A stretch of DNA of 64,000 nucleotides, taken from positions 496,001-560,000 of the forward strand of contig CALWKS010000001.1 in the NCBI GenBank assembly GCA_944381325.1, in the 5' to 3' direction. The DNA is from an uncultured Christensenellaceae bacterium (GTDB lineage: Bacteria > Bacillota > Clostridia > Christensenellales > UBA3700). Position 1 is the first letter of the stretch, and each line of letters starts with the position of its first letter. The notes below the pieces were generated by a model. That model searched no databases. It was not told where the DNA came from and saw nothing but the letters and a program-made list of their open reading frames with translations. A program made the position numbers and the translations under genes. Of the stretch, positions 1 to 5,718 are shown piece after piece.

Positions 1-323
1 AGAAATCTCAAACACCTTTTCGTGATCTTGAGCGGAGTTCTGGCATCTTTCTGCTTATGAGCAAAATAAAACCATACCGCGCCGAGAATACAGAAAATAA
101 CGTAAATATGACCGCCTCGTTCAAATCCTTTAAGCGCGCTGATCATATAGATGAAATAACAGATTACCGCGTTCACAGCGCCGTAAAGCGCGTGAGATAC
201 GGCAAGACGGGGCATGCGTTTCGCGCCGTCGAATCTGTAGCCGTTGAGCTGCCAGAAATTGAGAAGTCTTATATTGATAAAACTGACAAGCACGCCGTTA
301 ACCGCCGCAAATATCCACTCCAT
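1..323 (-). CDS. N-terminal part of a probable membrane-anchored Mur-ligase-like protein (cut by window edge)
   Basis: An open frame starts at ATG 323, overlaps the end of the hydrolase by 26 nt, and runs off the window. The visible 107 residues hold about three hydrophobic segments: an initial helix containing NGVLVSFINIRLL, one around AVNAVICYFIYMI, and one around IYVIFCILGAVWFYF. The motif FWQLNGYRFDGAKR lies between the first two, and a basic stretch with ITKRCLRF closes the fragment. This arrangement resembles the membrane preamble of clostridial Mur-ligase-family proteins encoded beside an alpha/beta hydrolase. That assignment is from memory of the family and the ligase domain itself is outside the window. 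A GTG-rich purine-poor leader precedes the start. It is likely co-translated with the upstream hydrolase gene. Confidence 0.5.
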   Translation of the reverse strand, partial: MEWIFAAVNGVLVSFINIRLLNFWQLNGYRFDGAKRMPRLAVSHALYGAVNAVICYFIYMISALKGFERGGHIYVIFCILGAVWFYFAHKQKDARTPLKITKRCLRF

Positions 324-1041
324 CACACACCCCCGAAATAAATTTTCCAACAATCGCCGTATATTGCGCCAGTTGTCCTATGTAGCAGAAATGTCCGCCC
401 TCGAACATAATCAGAGCGCTGTCTGCGATAAGACGGTTGAAGCGCTTTGCCATATAAAACGGCGTATCCTTATCCTCTTTTCCCCATACTATGAGCGTAG
501 GACAGGATATTTTCCTGCATTCTTCTTCGGTGTACCTGTTGACTATGCTTACGAAAGTTTTTTTCATATCGCCCGAAAGGGCTTTATAATCTGTCGAGCC
601 TGCGCCCGACGTATTTAAATTCAGCCGTTTTTTCAGCTTGTATAAAAGTATTCTGAAATAATATTTTATTCCTCTGCGCGGTCTTAATCCCGCGCCGTCT
701 GTAATTATAAATCCAGTTACCCGTTCAGGGTGATTCGCGGCTATATACGCCCCCACTCTGCACCCGAAAGAATGACCGACGAGCACCGCCTTTTTTATGC
801 CCAGCTCATCCATAAGAGCTAGCGTATCGCGTGCGTAATCCTCAAGCGTCATAACGCCGCTTTCTTCAGATCTGCCGAAGCCGCGGAAATCGAAAAGAAG
901 ACTGTTCACTCCGCACAGTCTCTGCGCAACGGGTAAAAAAGAGACGACCCCGCCTCCCCAGCCGTGTAGAAACACGACCCATGGCGCGCCGTCCTTTGCA
1001 TTTTTTATATATTCGTAGTTGATTTTATTAGCGCTTAAAAT
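298..1041 (-). CDS. Alpha/beta hydrolase, probable non-AUG start
   Basis: This is a single-domain alpha/beta hydrolase of unknown substrate. Visible elements are the oxyanion-hole HGWGG, the nucleophile elbow GHSFG, the acid strand IVWGKEDKDTP and the catalytic histidine in EGGHFC. The first canonical start in frame (GTG at 975) would begin at FLHGWGG and delete the first beta strand. The reading frame is open further upstream, with the typical INYEYIKN...APWVVFLHGWGG. The best-placed ribosome site is GGAGG at 1050-1054 inside the rimI coding region, 8 nt before an ATT codon at 1041 (or 5 nt before ATA at 1044). I chose ATT. It overlaps rimI and the downstream membrane protein, so it lies in the tsaE-tsaB-rimI operon. 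Confidence 0.75.
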   Translation of the reverse strand: MLSANKINYEYIKNAKDGAPWVVFLHGWGGGVVSFLPVAQRLCGVNSLLFDFRGFGRSEESGVMTLEDYARDTLALMDELGIKKAVLVGHSFGCRVGAYIAANHPERVTGFIITDGAGLRPRRGIKYYFRILLYKLKKRLNLNTSGAGSTDYKALSGDMKKTFVSIVNRYTEEECRKISCPTLIVWGKEDKDTPFYMAKRFNRLIADSALIMFEGGHFCYIGQLAQYTAIVGKFISGVCDGVDICGG

Positions 1042-1489
1042 TATCGTTACCTCCGACGTTCAACCAATAGATTACAGCGTCTTCGGTATTCTGATAAAAC
1101 TTCTTCCTTATTCCGCTTTCTTTGAAGCCGAATGATTCGTAAAGTCTTCTCGCGCGTTCGTTGGATATCCTGACCTCGAGCGTAAGCCCGTTGAGTCCGC
1201 AAAGCGAAGCGGTATAGATAAGGTCTTTCACAAGCGCTTTGCCTATACCCTTGCCGCGCGCGTCTTCTCTGACTGCGATATCGTTTATATAACCGTCTCC
1301 GCAGACTATATTGTAGCTGTAAAAGCCCAATACGCTGCCGTCGGTATCTTCTGCAACTCTGGCAACCGCGCCGAATTTTCCGCAGATCTCCTCGACCTGA
1401 GCGAGACTCCACGGCTCAACGAAGGTTGCTTCTTCTATAGCGGCGACCTCTTTCGCGTGCGCCTTTGTCATATCCACAATGTTACTCAC
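1028..1489 (-). CDS. rimI: Ribosomal protein S18 alanine N-acetyltransferase
   Basis: This GNAT-fold acetyltransferase is 153 residues long, the usual RimI length. The family transfers acetyl from acetyl-CoA to the N-terminal alanine of ribosomal protein S18. The acetyl-CoA pyrophosphate loop RGKGIG is at residues 78-83, followed by LEVR at about 104 and SNERARRLYESFGF, the standard RimI C-terminal signature. An EPW motif near residue 25 is also typical. The gene sits directly after tsaB with an 8-nt overlap, the usual tsaE-tsaB-rimI arrangement in Firmicutes. Other GNAT substrates cannot be excluded by sequence, but the context makes RimI likely. Confidence 0.88.
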   Translation of the reverse strand: MSNIVDMTKAHAKEVAAIEEATFVEPWSLAQVEEICGKFGAVARVAEDTDGSVLGFYSYNIVCGDGYINDIAVREDARGKGIGKALVKDLIYTASLCGLNGLTLEVRISNERARRLYESFGFKESGIRKKFYQNTEDAVIYWLNVGGNDNFKR

Positions 1490-2066
1490 CGTCTTTCATC
1501 CTCTCTGCCTGACATTTTTTCAGATATACGGGCGAAAGATTGCTTTCAAAAAGACCTTTCTCTGCCCTTTCTTTTGCCAGCGCGATCAGATCTCTGCCGT
1601 TTACGGGCAATGACTGATAAGTTACGCTGACATTATATGACGACAATTCGCTTTTGGTTACGCTCTTTTCCCATACGGTATTTTCAACGCTTCCCGAGAA
1701 CATTGCTGCATAATAATTGTCGTTTCTCGCGTCTATAGCCGTTATGAAATCTCCGCTCTTGCCGTAACCGATGAGAGAGAGAGAATCGACTGCCACCGCA
1801 GGTTTCCCCAGAGCAAGCGCAAAAGCCTTGATCGCCGCAACGCCCACTCTTATACCCGTGAACGACCCGGGACCGCATACCGCCGCGAATATGTCCACGT
1901 CGCTAAGCTCAGCGCCGAGAGACGCAAGGACCTCGTCAACGTAAGCGAGCAAAAGTCCGTTGTGGCGCTTGATGTTTTCATCGCTGACCTTTTCAAAATA
2001 TTTTCCGTTTATTTCAGCCGCAACAAGAAGTCTTTCCGTCGTGCTGTCAACCGCGAGTATATTCAT
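1482..2066 (-). CDS. tsaB: tRNA threonylcarbamoyladenosine biosynthesis protein TsaB
   Basis: TsaB is the inactive ASKHA paralog that partners TsaD in making t6A at position 37 of ANN-decoding tRNAs. The N-terminus NILAVDST is the typical first ASKHA strand, and CGPGSFTGIRVG at residues 64-75 is the TsaB signature. At 194 residues it is slightly shorter than the E. coli protein but within the Firmicutes range. It overlaps tsaE by 20 nt and rimI by 8 nt, indicating a translationally coupled operon. TsaD is not in this window. Confidence 0.9.
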   Translation of the reverse strand: MNILAVDSTTERLLVAAEINGKYFEKVSDENIKRHNGLLLAYVDEVLASLGAELSDVDIFAAVCGPGSFTGIRVGVAAIKAFALALGKPAVAVDSLSLIGYGKSGDFITAIDARNDNYYAAMFSGSVENTVWEKSVTKSELSSYNVSVTYQSLPVNGRDLIALAKERAEKGLFESNLSPVYLKKCQAERMKDGE

Positions 2067-2463
2067 CGTTTATTTCAAACTCCCTCAGATTGTCGCCCAG
2101 TGATTTGACATTGATTATTATAGGATTTTTAACGTCGTCGAACTTGTTCCATTCAACGACAACCACCCCGCCTTTGTAAAAATATTCTTCGAGCCCCAGT
2201 TCGTAAACTTCGTCGGCGTCCCCCACTCTGTACATATCGAAGTGATACAGCGGCAGTCTGCCGTCATACTCTTTTACATAAGTAAACGTAGGCGACGTAA
2301 CGGTCTCGGTTACCCCAAGCGCCTTTGCAAGCCCTTTAGTAAAAGTGGTTTTCCCTGCGCCGAGATCTCCGTTTAAAAGAATGATTTCTCCGCCTTTAAG
2401 CCCGTCTGCGACGCGCTTTGCAAACTCAAAAGTCTCTGTTTCCGAATGCGACAAAAATTTCAT
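2047..2463 (-). CDS. tsaE: tRNA t6A biosynthesis ATPase TsaE
   Basis: A small P-loop ATPase that supports the TsaBD complex in tRNA t6A synthesis. The Walker A motif GDLGAGKT is at residues 32-39. SPTFTYVKEY and LYHFDMYR follow, both hallmark TsaE segments. VVVEWNKF near the C-terminus corresponds to the family's conserved EW motif. It is the first gene of the operon. No Shine-Dalgarno sequence precedes the ATG. A TATAAT box lies with its last base 7 nt upstream of the A of ATG, so the message is probably leaderless. Confidence 0.9.
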   Translation of the reverse strand: MKFLSHSETETFEFAKRVADGLKGGEIILLNGDLGAGKTTFTKGLAKALGVTETVTSPTFTYVKEYDGRLPLYHFDMYRVGDADEVYELGLEEYFYKGGVVVVEWNKFDDVKNPIIINVKSLGDNLREFEINDEYTRG

Positions 2464-2469
2464 ATTTTG

Positions 2470-2498
2470 ATTATATACCGCTTGACAACATTTTGCAA
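2470..2498 (-). promoter_or_regulatory. Promoter of the tsaE operon, predicted leaderless
   Basis: On the minus strand, TTGCAA at 2493-2498 and TATAAT at 2470-2475 are separated by exactly 17 nt. Transcription would start around 2463, which is the A of the tsaE ATG. The element overlaps the divergent ribU promoter, whose -35 box lies inside the spacer. Confidence 0.65.
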
Positions 2499-2510
2499 TC
2501 GTTTCATAAT
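2482..2510 (+). promoter_or_regulatory. Promoter of the FMN riboswitch-ribU transcript
   Basis: TTGACA at 2482-2487 and CATAAT at 2505-2510 are spaced by 17 nt, predicting a start near 2517, just before the riboswitch. It overlaps the divergent tsaE promoter on the other strand, so the two polymerases should compete for this 30-bp region. Confidence 0.65.
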
Positions 2511-2518
2511 GTTATAGA

Positions 2519-2643
2519 ACACTTTGAGGGTGGGTGCAATTCCCCACCGGCGGTACAGTCCGCAAACGCTGCAAATAACTCAATAGGCAGCGCCGAAAGG
2601 GTGAAATTCCCTTACCGACGGTTAAAGTCCGGATAGGAAAAGG
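2519..2643 (+). ncRNA. FMN riboswitch (RFN element)
   Basis: The conserved RFN blocks are all present: GGGTG...AATTCCCCACCGGCGGT early, the GTCCGC segment, then GGGTGAAATTCC, ACCGACGGTTAAAGTCCGGAT near the 3' end. The element ends in GGAAAAGG immediately before ribU. There is no separate terminator hairpin between aptamer and start codon. The 3' strand that should close P1 contains the ribosome binding site AAAAGG, so control is probably translational: FMN binding stabilises P1 and hides the Shine-Dalgarno. That mechanism is inferred. Confidence 0.93.
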
Positions 2644-2649
2644 ATGTTT

Positions 2650-3375
2650 ATGACCAATAAGTTTCACTATTCGCGTTCGCGTTATATCGCGTTCACCGCA
2701 ATTTTTGCAGCACTTTCAACGGCATTGATGTTTTTGAGTTTCGGCGTACCTTTTATGCCGTCTTTTCTCAAACTCGACTTTTCAGAAGTCCCTGCGCTCA
2801 TAGCGTCATTCTCTTTGGGACCCGTCTCGGGCGTCATCGTATGTCTGATTAAAAACCTTATCAATATGACTGCCAGCACGACGGGATGCGTCGGAGAACT
2901 TTCCAATTTCCTGCTAGGCTGTCTTTTCGTAGTCCCTGCGGGCATAATTTATAAATATAAACGCAACCGCATCGGCGCGCTTATCGGCTCGCTTGTCGGC
3001 GCAGTAGTTATGGGGCTTTGCAGCCTTGTAACCAACTATTTTATAGTTTACCCCGTATATTACAACTTCCTGCCTTATGAAGCGATCCTTTCAATGTATC
3101 AGGCTCTCTTCCCCAAGGTAAACGATTTGTGGGACTGCCTTTTGATATTCAATCTGCCTTTCACCGTGCTTAAAGGACTTCTTTGCGCAGTCATCACCTT
3201 CTTTATCTACAAACCGATAAGCATGATAATGAAGACGATCGAAAGCAGATTTATTGCAGAAAGCCGCAAAAAAGAATACGCTCTCAATAAAAAACGCGTA
3301 GCGGCTGTAATAATACCGTCAGATAACTCAGATGAAAACTCATCTGACGCAGACAACAAAAAAGACAACGCCTGA
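2650..3375 (+). CDS. ribU: Riboflavin ECF transporter S component
   Basis: An integral membrane substrate-binding subunit of an energy-coupling-factor transporter, importing riboflavin. The early segment LKLDFSEVPALIASFSLGP is typical of RibU-type S components, and about five to six hydrophobic helices follow. The short hydrophilic tail is rich in Asp, Asn and Ser (residues after about 220). The riboswitch upstream fixes the substrate as a flavin. An ATG at 2644 is also in frame, but AAAAGG ends only 1 nt before it. The ATG at 2650 has a proper 7-nt spacing, so I use that. The shared ECF A/A'/T module is not in this window. Confidence 0.9.
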   Translation: MTNKFHYSRSRYIAFTAIFAALSTALMFLSFGVPFMPSFLKLDFSEVPALIASFSLGPVSGVIVCLIKNLINMTASTTGCVGELSNFLLGCLFVVPAGIIYKYKRNRIGALIGSLVGAVVMGLCSLVTNYFIVYPVYYNFLPYEAILSMYQALFPKVNDLWDCLLIFNLPFTVLKGLLCAVITFFIYKPISMIMKTIESRFIAESRKKEYALNKKRVAAVIIPSDNSDENSSDADNKKDNA

Positions 3376-3467
3376 CGCGCCTTAAAGAATATACGATTTT
3401 GACAGGACACCAACGCATAAAGGCACTTGAGCATAATAAATATTTACAAAAATTATGCTTATCATTA

Positions 3468-3496
3468 TTGACAAAAGCTGATTATTTTAGTAAAAT
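3468..3496 (+). promoter_or_regulatory. Promoter of the tRNA-Thr gene
   Basis: A perfect TTGACA at 3468-3473 and TAAAAT at 3491-3496 with a 17-nt spacer. The predicted start near 3503 is 9 nt before tRNA-Thr. The tRNA-Pro gene downstream has an intervening small hairpin, so it may be reached by read-through or processing. Confidence 0.65.
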
Positions 3497-3511
3497 AAAT
3501 AAGCTTAATAA

Positions 3512-3587
3512 GCTGATGTGGCTCAGTCGGTAGAGCAATTCACTCGTAATGAATAGGTCGGCGGTTCGATTCCGCCCATCAGCTCCA
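3512..3587 (+). tRNA. tRNA-Thr (anticodon CGU)
   Basis: A 76-nt cloverleaf. The acceptor stem GCTGATG pairs with CATCAGC and the CCA end is encoded (3585-3587). The anticodon stem ATTCA/TGAAT encloses loop CTCGTAA, giving anticodon CGU for ACG codons. The T arm contains GGTTCGATTCC. Confidence 0.96.
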
Positions 3588-3595
3588 CAATAAAG

Positions 3596-3619
3596 ACTTA
3601 CGCTTGTCGTAAGTTTTTA
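3596..3619 (+). terminator. Hairpin terminator between the two tRNA genes
   Basis: ACTTACG and CGTAAGT form a 7-bp stem around CTTGT, followed by TTTTAT. It is a short, moderately weak intrinsic terminator. It may also act as a processing or pausing site before tRNA-Pro. Confidence 0.55.
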
Positions 3620-3622
3620 TTT

Positions 3623-3699
3623 CGAGGTGTAGCGCAGTTTGGTAGCGCGCTTGGTTCGGGACCAAGAGGCCGCTGGTTCAAATCCAGTCACCTCGACCA
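3623..3699 (+). tRNA. tRNA-Pro (anticodon CGG)
   Basis: A 77-nt cloverleaf with encoded CCA. Acceptor arms CGAGGTG and CACCTCG pair. The anticodon stem CTTGG/CCAAG encloses TTCGGGA, giving anticodon CGG for CCG codons. The T arm is CTGGTTCAAATCCAG. Its 3' half is the parent of the degenerate fragments repeated downstream at 3919-4036 and 4257-4419. Confidence 0.96.
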
Positions 3700-3738
3700 A
3701 AAAAATAGCAATGGTTTTTGCCATTGCTATTTTTTTTA
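3700..3738 (+). terminator. Terminator of tRNA-Pro
   Basis: AATAGCAATGG (3704-3714) pairs with CCATTGCTATT (3721-3731) around TTTTTG, followed by a T-run. The same hairpin is repeated almost unchanged at 4037-4077 after the first tRNA remnant, as part of the tandem unit. Confidence 0.9.
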
Positions 3739-4076
3739 GTGTCGGGTGCCTGAGATTTGCCAGCGGCTCTGGTCAGTAACAAGTGCCGCTCTTATAACCA
3801 GGGCTCCCGAAAAGCAAAGCGTAAGCGTGCTTTTTTGGGAAAAAGGAGTTATAAGGCGTTATGGCTTACAAGCATACGCTTTTGCATGCTTGTTGCTATT
3901 CTCGTCTTATAACGACGCGGTTCGGGACCAGAGGCCGCTGCTGACGCTCGTCGTTCTGTATGGCTTTCGTGTGTCGGCTCCTCGCTATTCCGTCGCACAT
4001 ATTATGTGCTCCTTACAAATCCAGTCACCTCGACCAAAAAAATAGCAATGGTTTTTGCCATTGCTATTTTTTTTTA
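3739..4076 (+). repeat. tRNA-Pro-derived structured repeat, unit 1
   Basis: First of two tandem units with a 338-nt period. The left arm at 3741-3783 resembles the reverse complement of a tRNA-Pro 3' half (anticodon stem through acceptor). The core at about 3784-3918 holds nested hairpins: CTTATAAC...GTTATAAG enclosing CCCGAAAAGCA/TGCTTTTTTGGG, and ACAAGCAT/ATGCTTGT. The right arm from 3919 is a direct-orientation tRNA-Pro 3' half interrupted by a 75-nt insert (3941-4015). It is followed by a copy of the tRNA terminator. The stem CAGCGGCTCTGGTC/GACCAGAGGCCGCTG would close the whole core. No transposase is encoded. A short open frame inside is not a convincing gene. Confidence 0.8.
3919..4036 (+). 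pseudogene. Interrupted 3'-half remnant of tRNA-Pro (copy 1)
   Basis: GGTTCGGGACCAGAGGCCGCTG matches the tRNA-Pro anticodon loop to T stem, with one base missing in the variable region. The T arm is then split by 75 nt before resuming with CAAATCCAGTCACCTCGACCA, identical to the intact gene including CCA. There is no 5' half, so it cannot fold as a tRNA. Confidence 0.75.
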
Positions 4077-4424
4077 GTGTCGGGTGCCTGAGATTTGCCA
4101 GCGGCTCTGGTCAGTAACAAGTGCCGCTCTTATAACCAGGGCTCCCGAAAAGCAAAGCGTAAGCGTGCTTTTTTGGGAAAAAGGAGTTATAAGGCGTTAT
4201 GGCTTACAAGCATACGCTTTTGCGTGCTTGTTGCTATTCTCGCCTTATAACGACGCGGTTCGGGACCAGAGGCCGCTGCTAACGCTCTCTCCGTTCGCTA
4301 TTCCGTCAGTCGCTCTGCTCCATCCCGCTCGCAATTACAAATTGCTTCGCCGCTTTGGCTAAAAACATGCCACAGGCATGTTGTCTTAACGCGTCGCGCC
4401 TTACAAATCCAGCCACCTAGATTA
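4077..4424 (+). repeat. tRNA-Pro-derived structured repeat, unit 2
   Basis: Second tandem unit, nearly identical to unit 1 over the left arm and core, with only a few substitutions (for example TGCATGC becomes TGCGTGC and CTCGTC becomes CTCGCC). Its right arm carries a different and longer insert (4279-4403, about 125 nt), which shares GCTATTCCGTC with the insert of unit 1. This insert contains the hairpin ACATGCC/GGCATGT. The tRNA-like end is more decayed (CAGCCACCTA, no CCA) and there is no terminator copy after it. Confidence 0.75.
4257..4419 (+). pseudogene. Interrupted 3'-half remnant of tRNA-Pro (copy 2)
   Basis: GGTTCGGGACCAGAGGCCGCTG again matches tRNA-Pro, then a 125-nt insert splits the T arm, and CAAATCCAGCCACCTA resumes it with two substitutions relative to the intact gene. 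The CCA end is lost. It is the more decayed of the two remnants. Confidence 0.65.
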
Positions 4425-4698
4425 CGCGTTTGCTCGGCGTTTCAGACAAAAAAATATACTGAGCCGTATATTGACTTTTAACCGCTTTATAAGGTGTATT
4501 TACTTATCTTTTTAATAAATAAACTACTCCACGGCGCAGATTTTAAAGTTAAAGAAGCGCGATGCTTTTGCACCGCACTCCTTTGTTTAGAAAAAGCGCG
4601 TTTACGTATAATAAACGCAGTATAAGTCTACGCCCTTCTCTGTTTACTGTAAAAGCAAATAATTCTACCTCAGAAGAGCCCTTCCTTTGATATATTTT
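4425..4698. other. AT-rich non-coding gap
   Basis: No open frame with coding character, tRNA or clear terminator was found here. It separates the repeat array from the HTH gene. Several short T-rich tracts are present but no convincing promoter apart from the one at 4699-4727. Confidence 0.4.
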
Positions 4699-4727
4699 AC
4701 TAGATAAATTGTCTAGTCTGATATAAA
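4699..4727 (+). promoter_or_regulatory. Candidate operator and -10 box of the HTH gene
   Basis: An inverted repeat ACTAGA (4699-4704) and TCTAGT (4712-4717), spaced by 7 nt, lies directly upstream of TATAAA (4722-4727). Transcription would start about 4734-4738, at the ATG, with no Shine-Dalgarno. The palindrome next to an XRE-type gene suggests autoregulation, which is an inference. Confidence 0.45.
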
Positions 4728-4737
4728 ATTTTCATAT

Positions 4738-4938
4738 ATGGATAAAGTGTTTTGTAAAAATCTGAAAGAAGCTCGCAAGTCCTGTTCTTTGACACAAAAA
4801 CAAGTCGCCGAGAAACTCGGAGTCGTAGAAAGCTGTTACGCCAATTGGGAGCAAGGCGGAACTGAGCCCGGCATCGAAATGCTCAGAAAGCTGAGCGCGA
4901 TATTCAACGTTACGTTAGACGACCTTATCAACGGATAA
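4738..4938 (+). CDS. XRE-family helix-turn-helix transcriptional regulator
   Basis: A 66-residue stand-alone Cro/C1-type DNA-binding domain. LTQKQVAEKLGVVESCYANWEQG (about residues 18-40) is the helix-turn-helix, and TEPGIEMLRKLSAIFNVTLDDL is the usual C-terminal helix pair. There is no ligand or peptidase domain. The start has no ribosome binding site and lies only a few bases from the predicted transcription start. It is a single-gene unit closed by a terminator. The target is unknown; the adjacent palindrome is the obvious candidate. Confidence 0.85.
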   Translation: MDKVFCKNLKEARKSCSLTQKQVAEKLGVVESCYANWEQGGTEPGIEMLRKLSAIFNVTLDDLING

Positions 4939-4941
4939 AAT

Positions 4942-4977
4942 AAGCCGATACGGAAATCCGCATCGGCTTTTATTTTT
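4942..4977 (+). terminator. Terminator after the HTH gene
   Basis: AAGCCGAT and ATCGGCTT, extended by CGG/CCG, form the stem, followed by TTTATTTTT. It lies between convergent genes and may also stop the lipoprotein transcript from the other side. Confidence 0.85.
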
Positions 4978-4991
4978 ATCATTTTGTTTTG

Positions 4992-5456
4992 TTAATTTAT
5001 CCTTGACCCTCTTGCGAAATAAAGGGAATAATCTTCTCCTATAGTAATAACCAGTTCGCTTTCAGCAACGTCAACTTTGTTGCCGAATCCGTCCTCTGTC
5101 TTGCCTGAATATACTGCCCTGCCCGTCGTGCCGTCATTGAACTCTATACTGTAATTGACTGACTTGTCCGCGCCTGTGCTTGTTTCAACCATTTTTCCTT
5201 TCAGCGTTTTATGCTCGTCAGCGTATATTATCTCTATATCGTTGTCGCGCGATACGGTGCAGGTTACGGTAACTTTGGGAAGCGAATCGTCAGGCGCATA
5301 ACCTTCGCCGTAAGCAACGATCTCGCCTTGCGCGTTCTTTATTGCGGTAACTTCCCATACAGACTCAAAAAGTTCATCGGGAGTACATGCGACAAAGCAT
5401 GTTGCAATAACGACAGCGACGCATAACAGCGTGATGATTTTTACCGTCTTTTTCAT
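4992..5456 (-). CDS. Small lipoprotein of unknown function
   Basis: A 154-residue protein with a type II signal peptide: KK at the N-terminus, a hydrophobic core, and a lipobox FVAC with Cys24. The mature part is rich in beta-prone segments (SVWEVTAIKNAQGEIVAYG, VTVTCTVSRDN, YSIEFNDGTTG), consistent with a compact beta domain on the outer face of the membrane. GAGAGG precedes the ATG with good spacing. I do not recognise the family. It is monocistronic. Confidence 0.75.
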   Translation of the reverse strand: MKKTVKIITLLCVAVVIATCFVACTPDELFESVWEVTAIKNAQGEIVAYGEGYAPDDSLPKVTVTCTVSRDNDIEIIYADEHKTLKGKMVETSTGADKSVNYSIEFNDGTTGRAVYSGKTEDGFGNKVDVAESELVITIGEDYSLYFARGSRIN

Positions 5457-5654
5457 ATTTGTTACCTCTCAGTTCTGTTCAGTTTTTCTTAATTATACCC
5501 GCAAATAATTAAACATAATTAAAAACAACAGGTATCAGACTAATATTCGATTTGCTTACCCAGATTATATATCACAGCAAATATATTGTCAATAGCGCTG
5601 ACTTTATGCTGTCTTGATAACGCAAAACACTACAACATTAATATGCTTCGATAT

Positions 5655-5692
5655 AAAAAATACGGCGAATCGGATCATGCCGAATCGCCGTT
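5655..5692 (-). terminator. Terminator of the pgsA-valS-membrane protein operon
   Basis: On the minus strand ACGGCGATTCGG pairs with CCGATTCGCCGT with one mismatch, followed by a TATTTTTTATA tract. It lies 27 nt beyond the stop codon of the last membrane protein gene. Confidence 0.85.
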
Positions 5693-5718
5693 TATTCAAC
5701 TTGTATCCTCTTATATTA

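Noticed and set aside
3746..4362. Two similar ORFs (3746-4045 and 4084-4362) sharing the same N-terminal half
   Set aside because: They lie inside the tandem tRNA-derived repeat and follow its period exactly; no ribosome site and the frames run through hairpins and a terminator, so they are by-products of the duplication.
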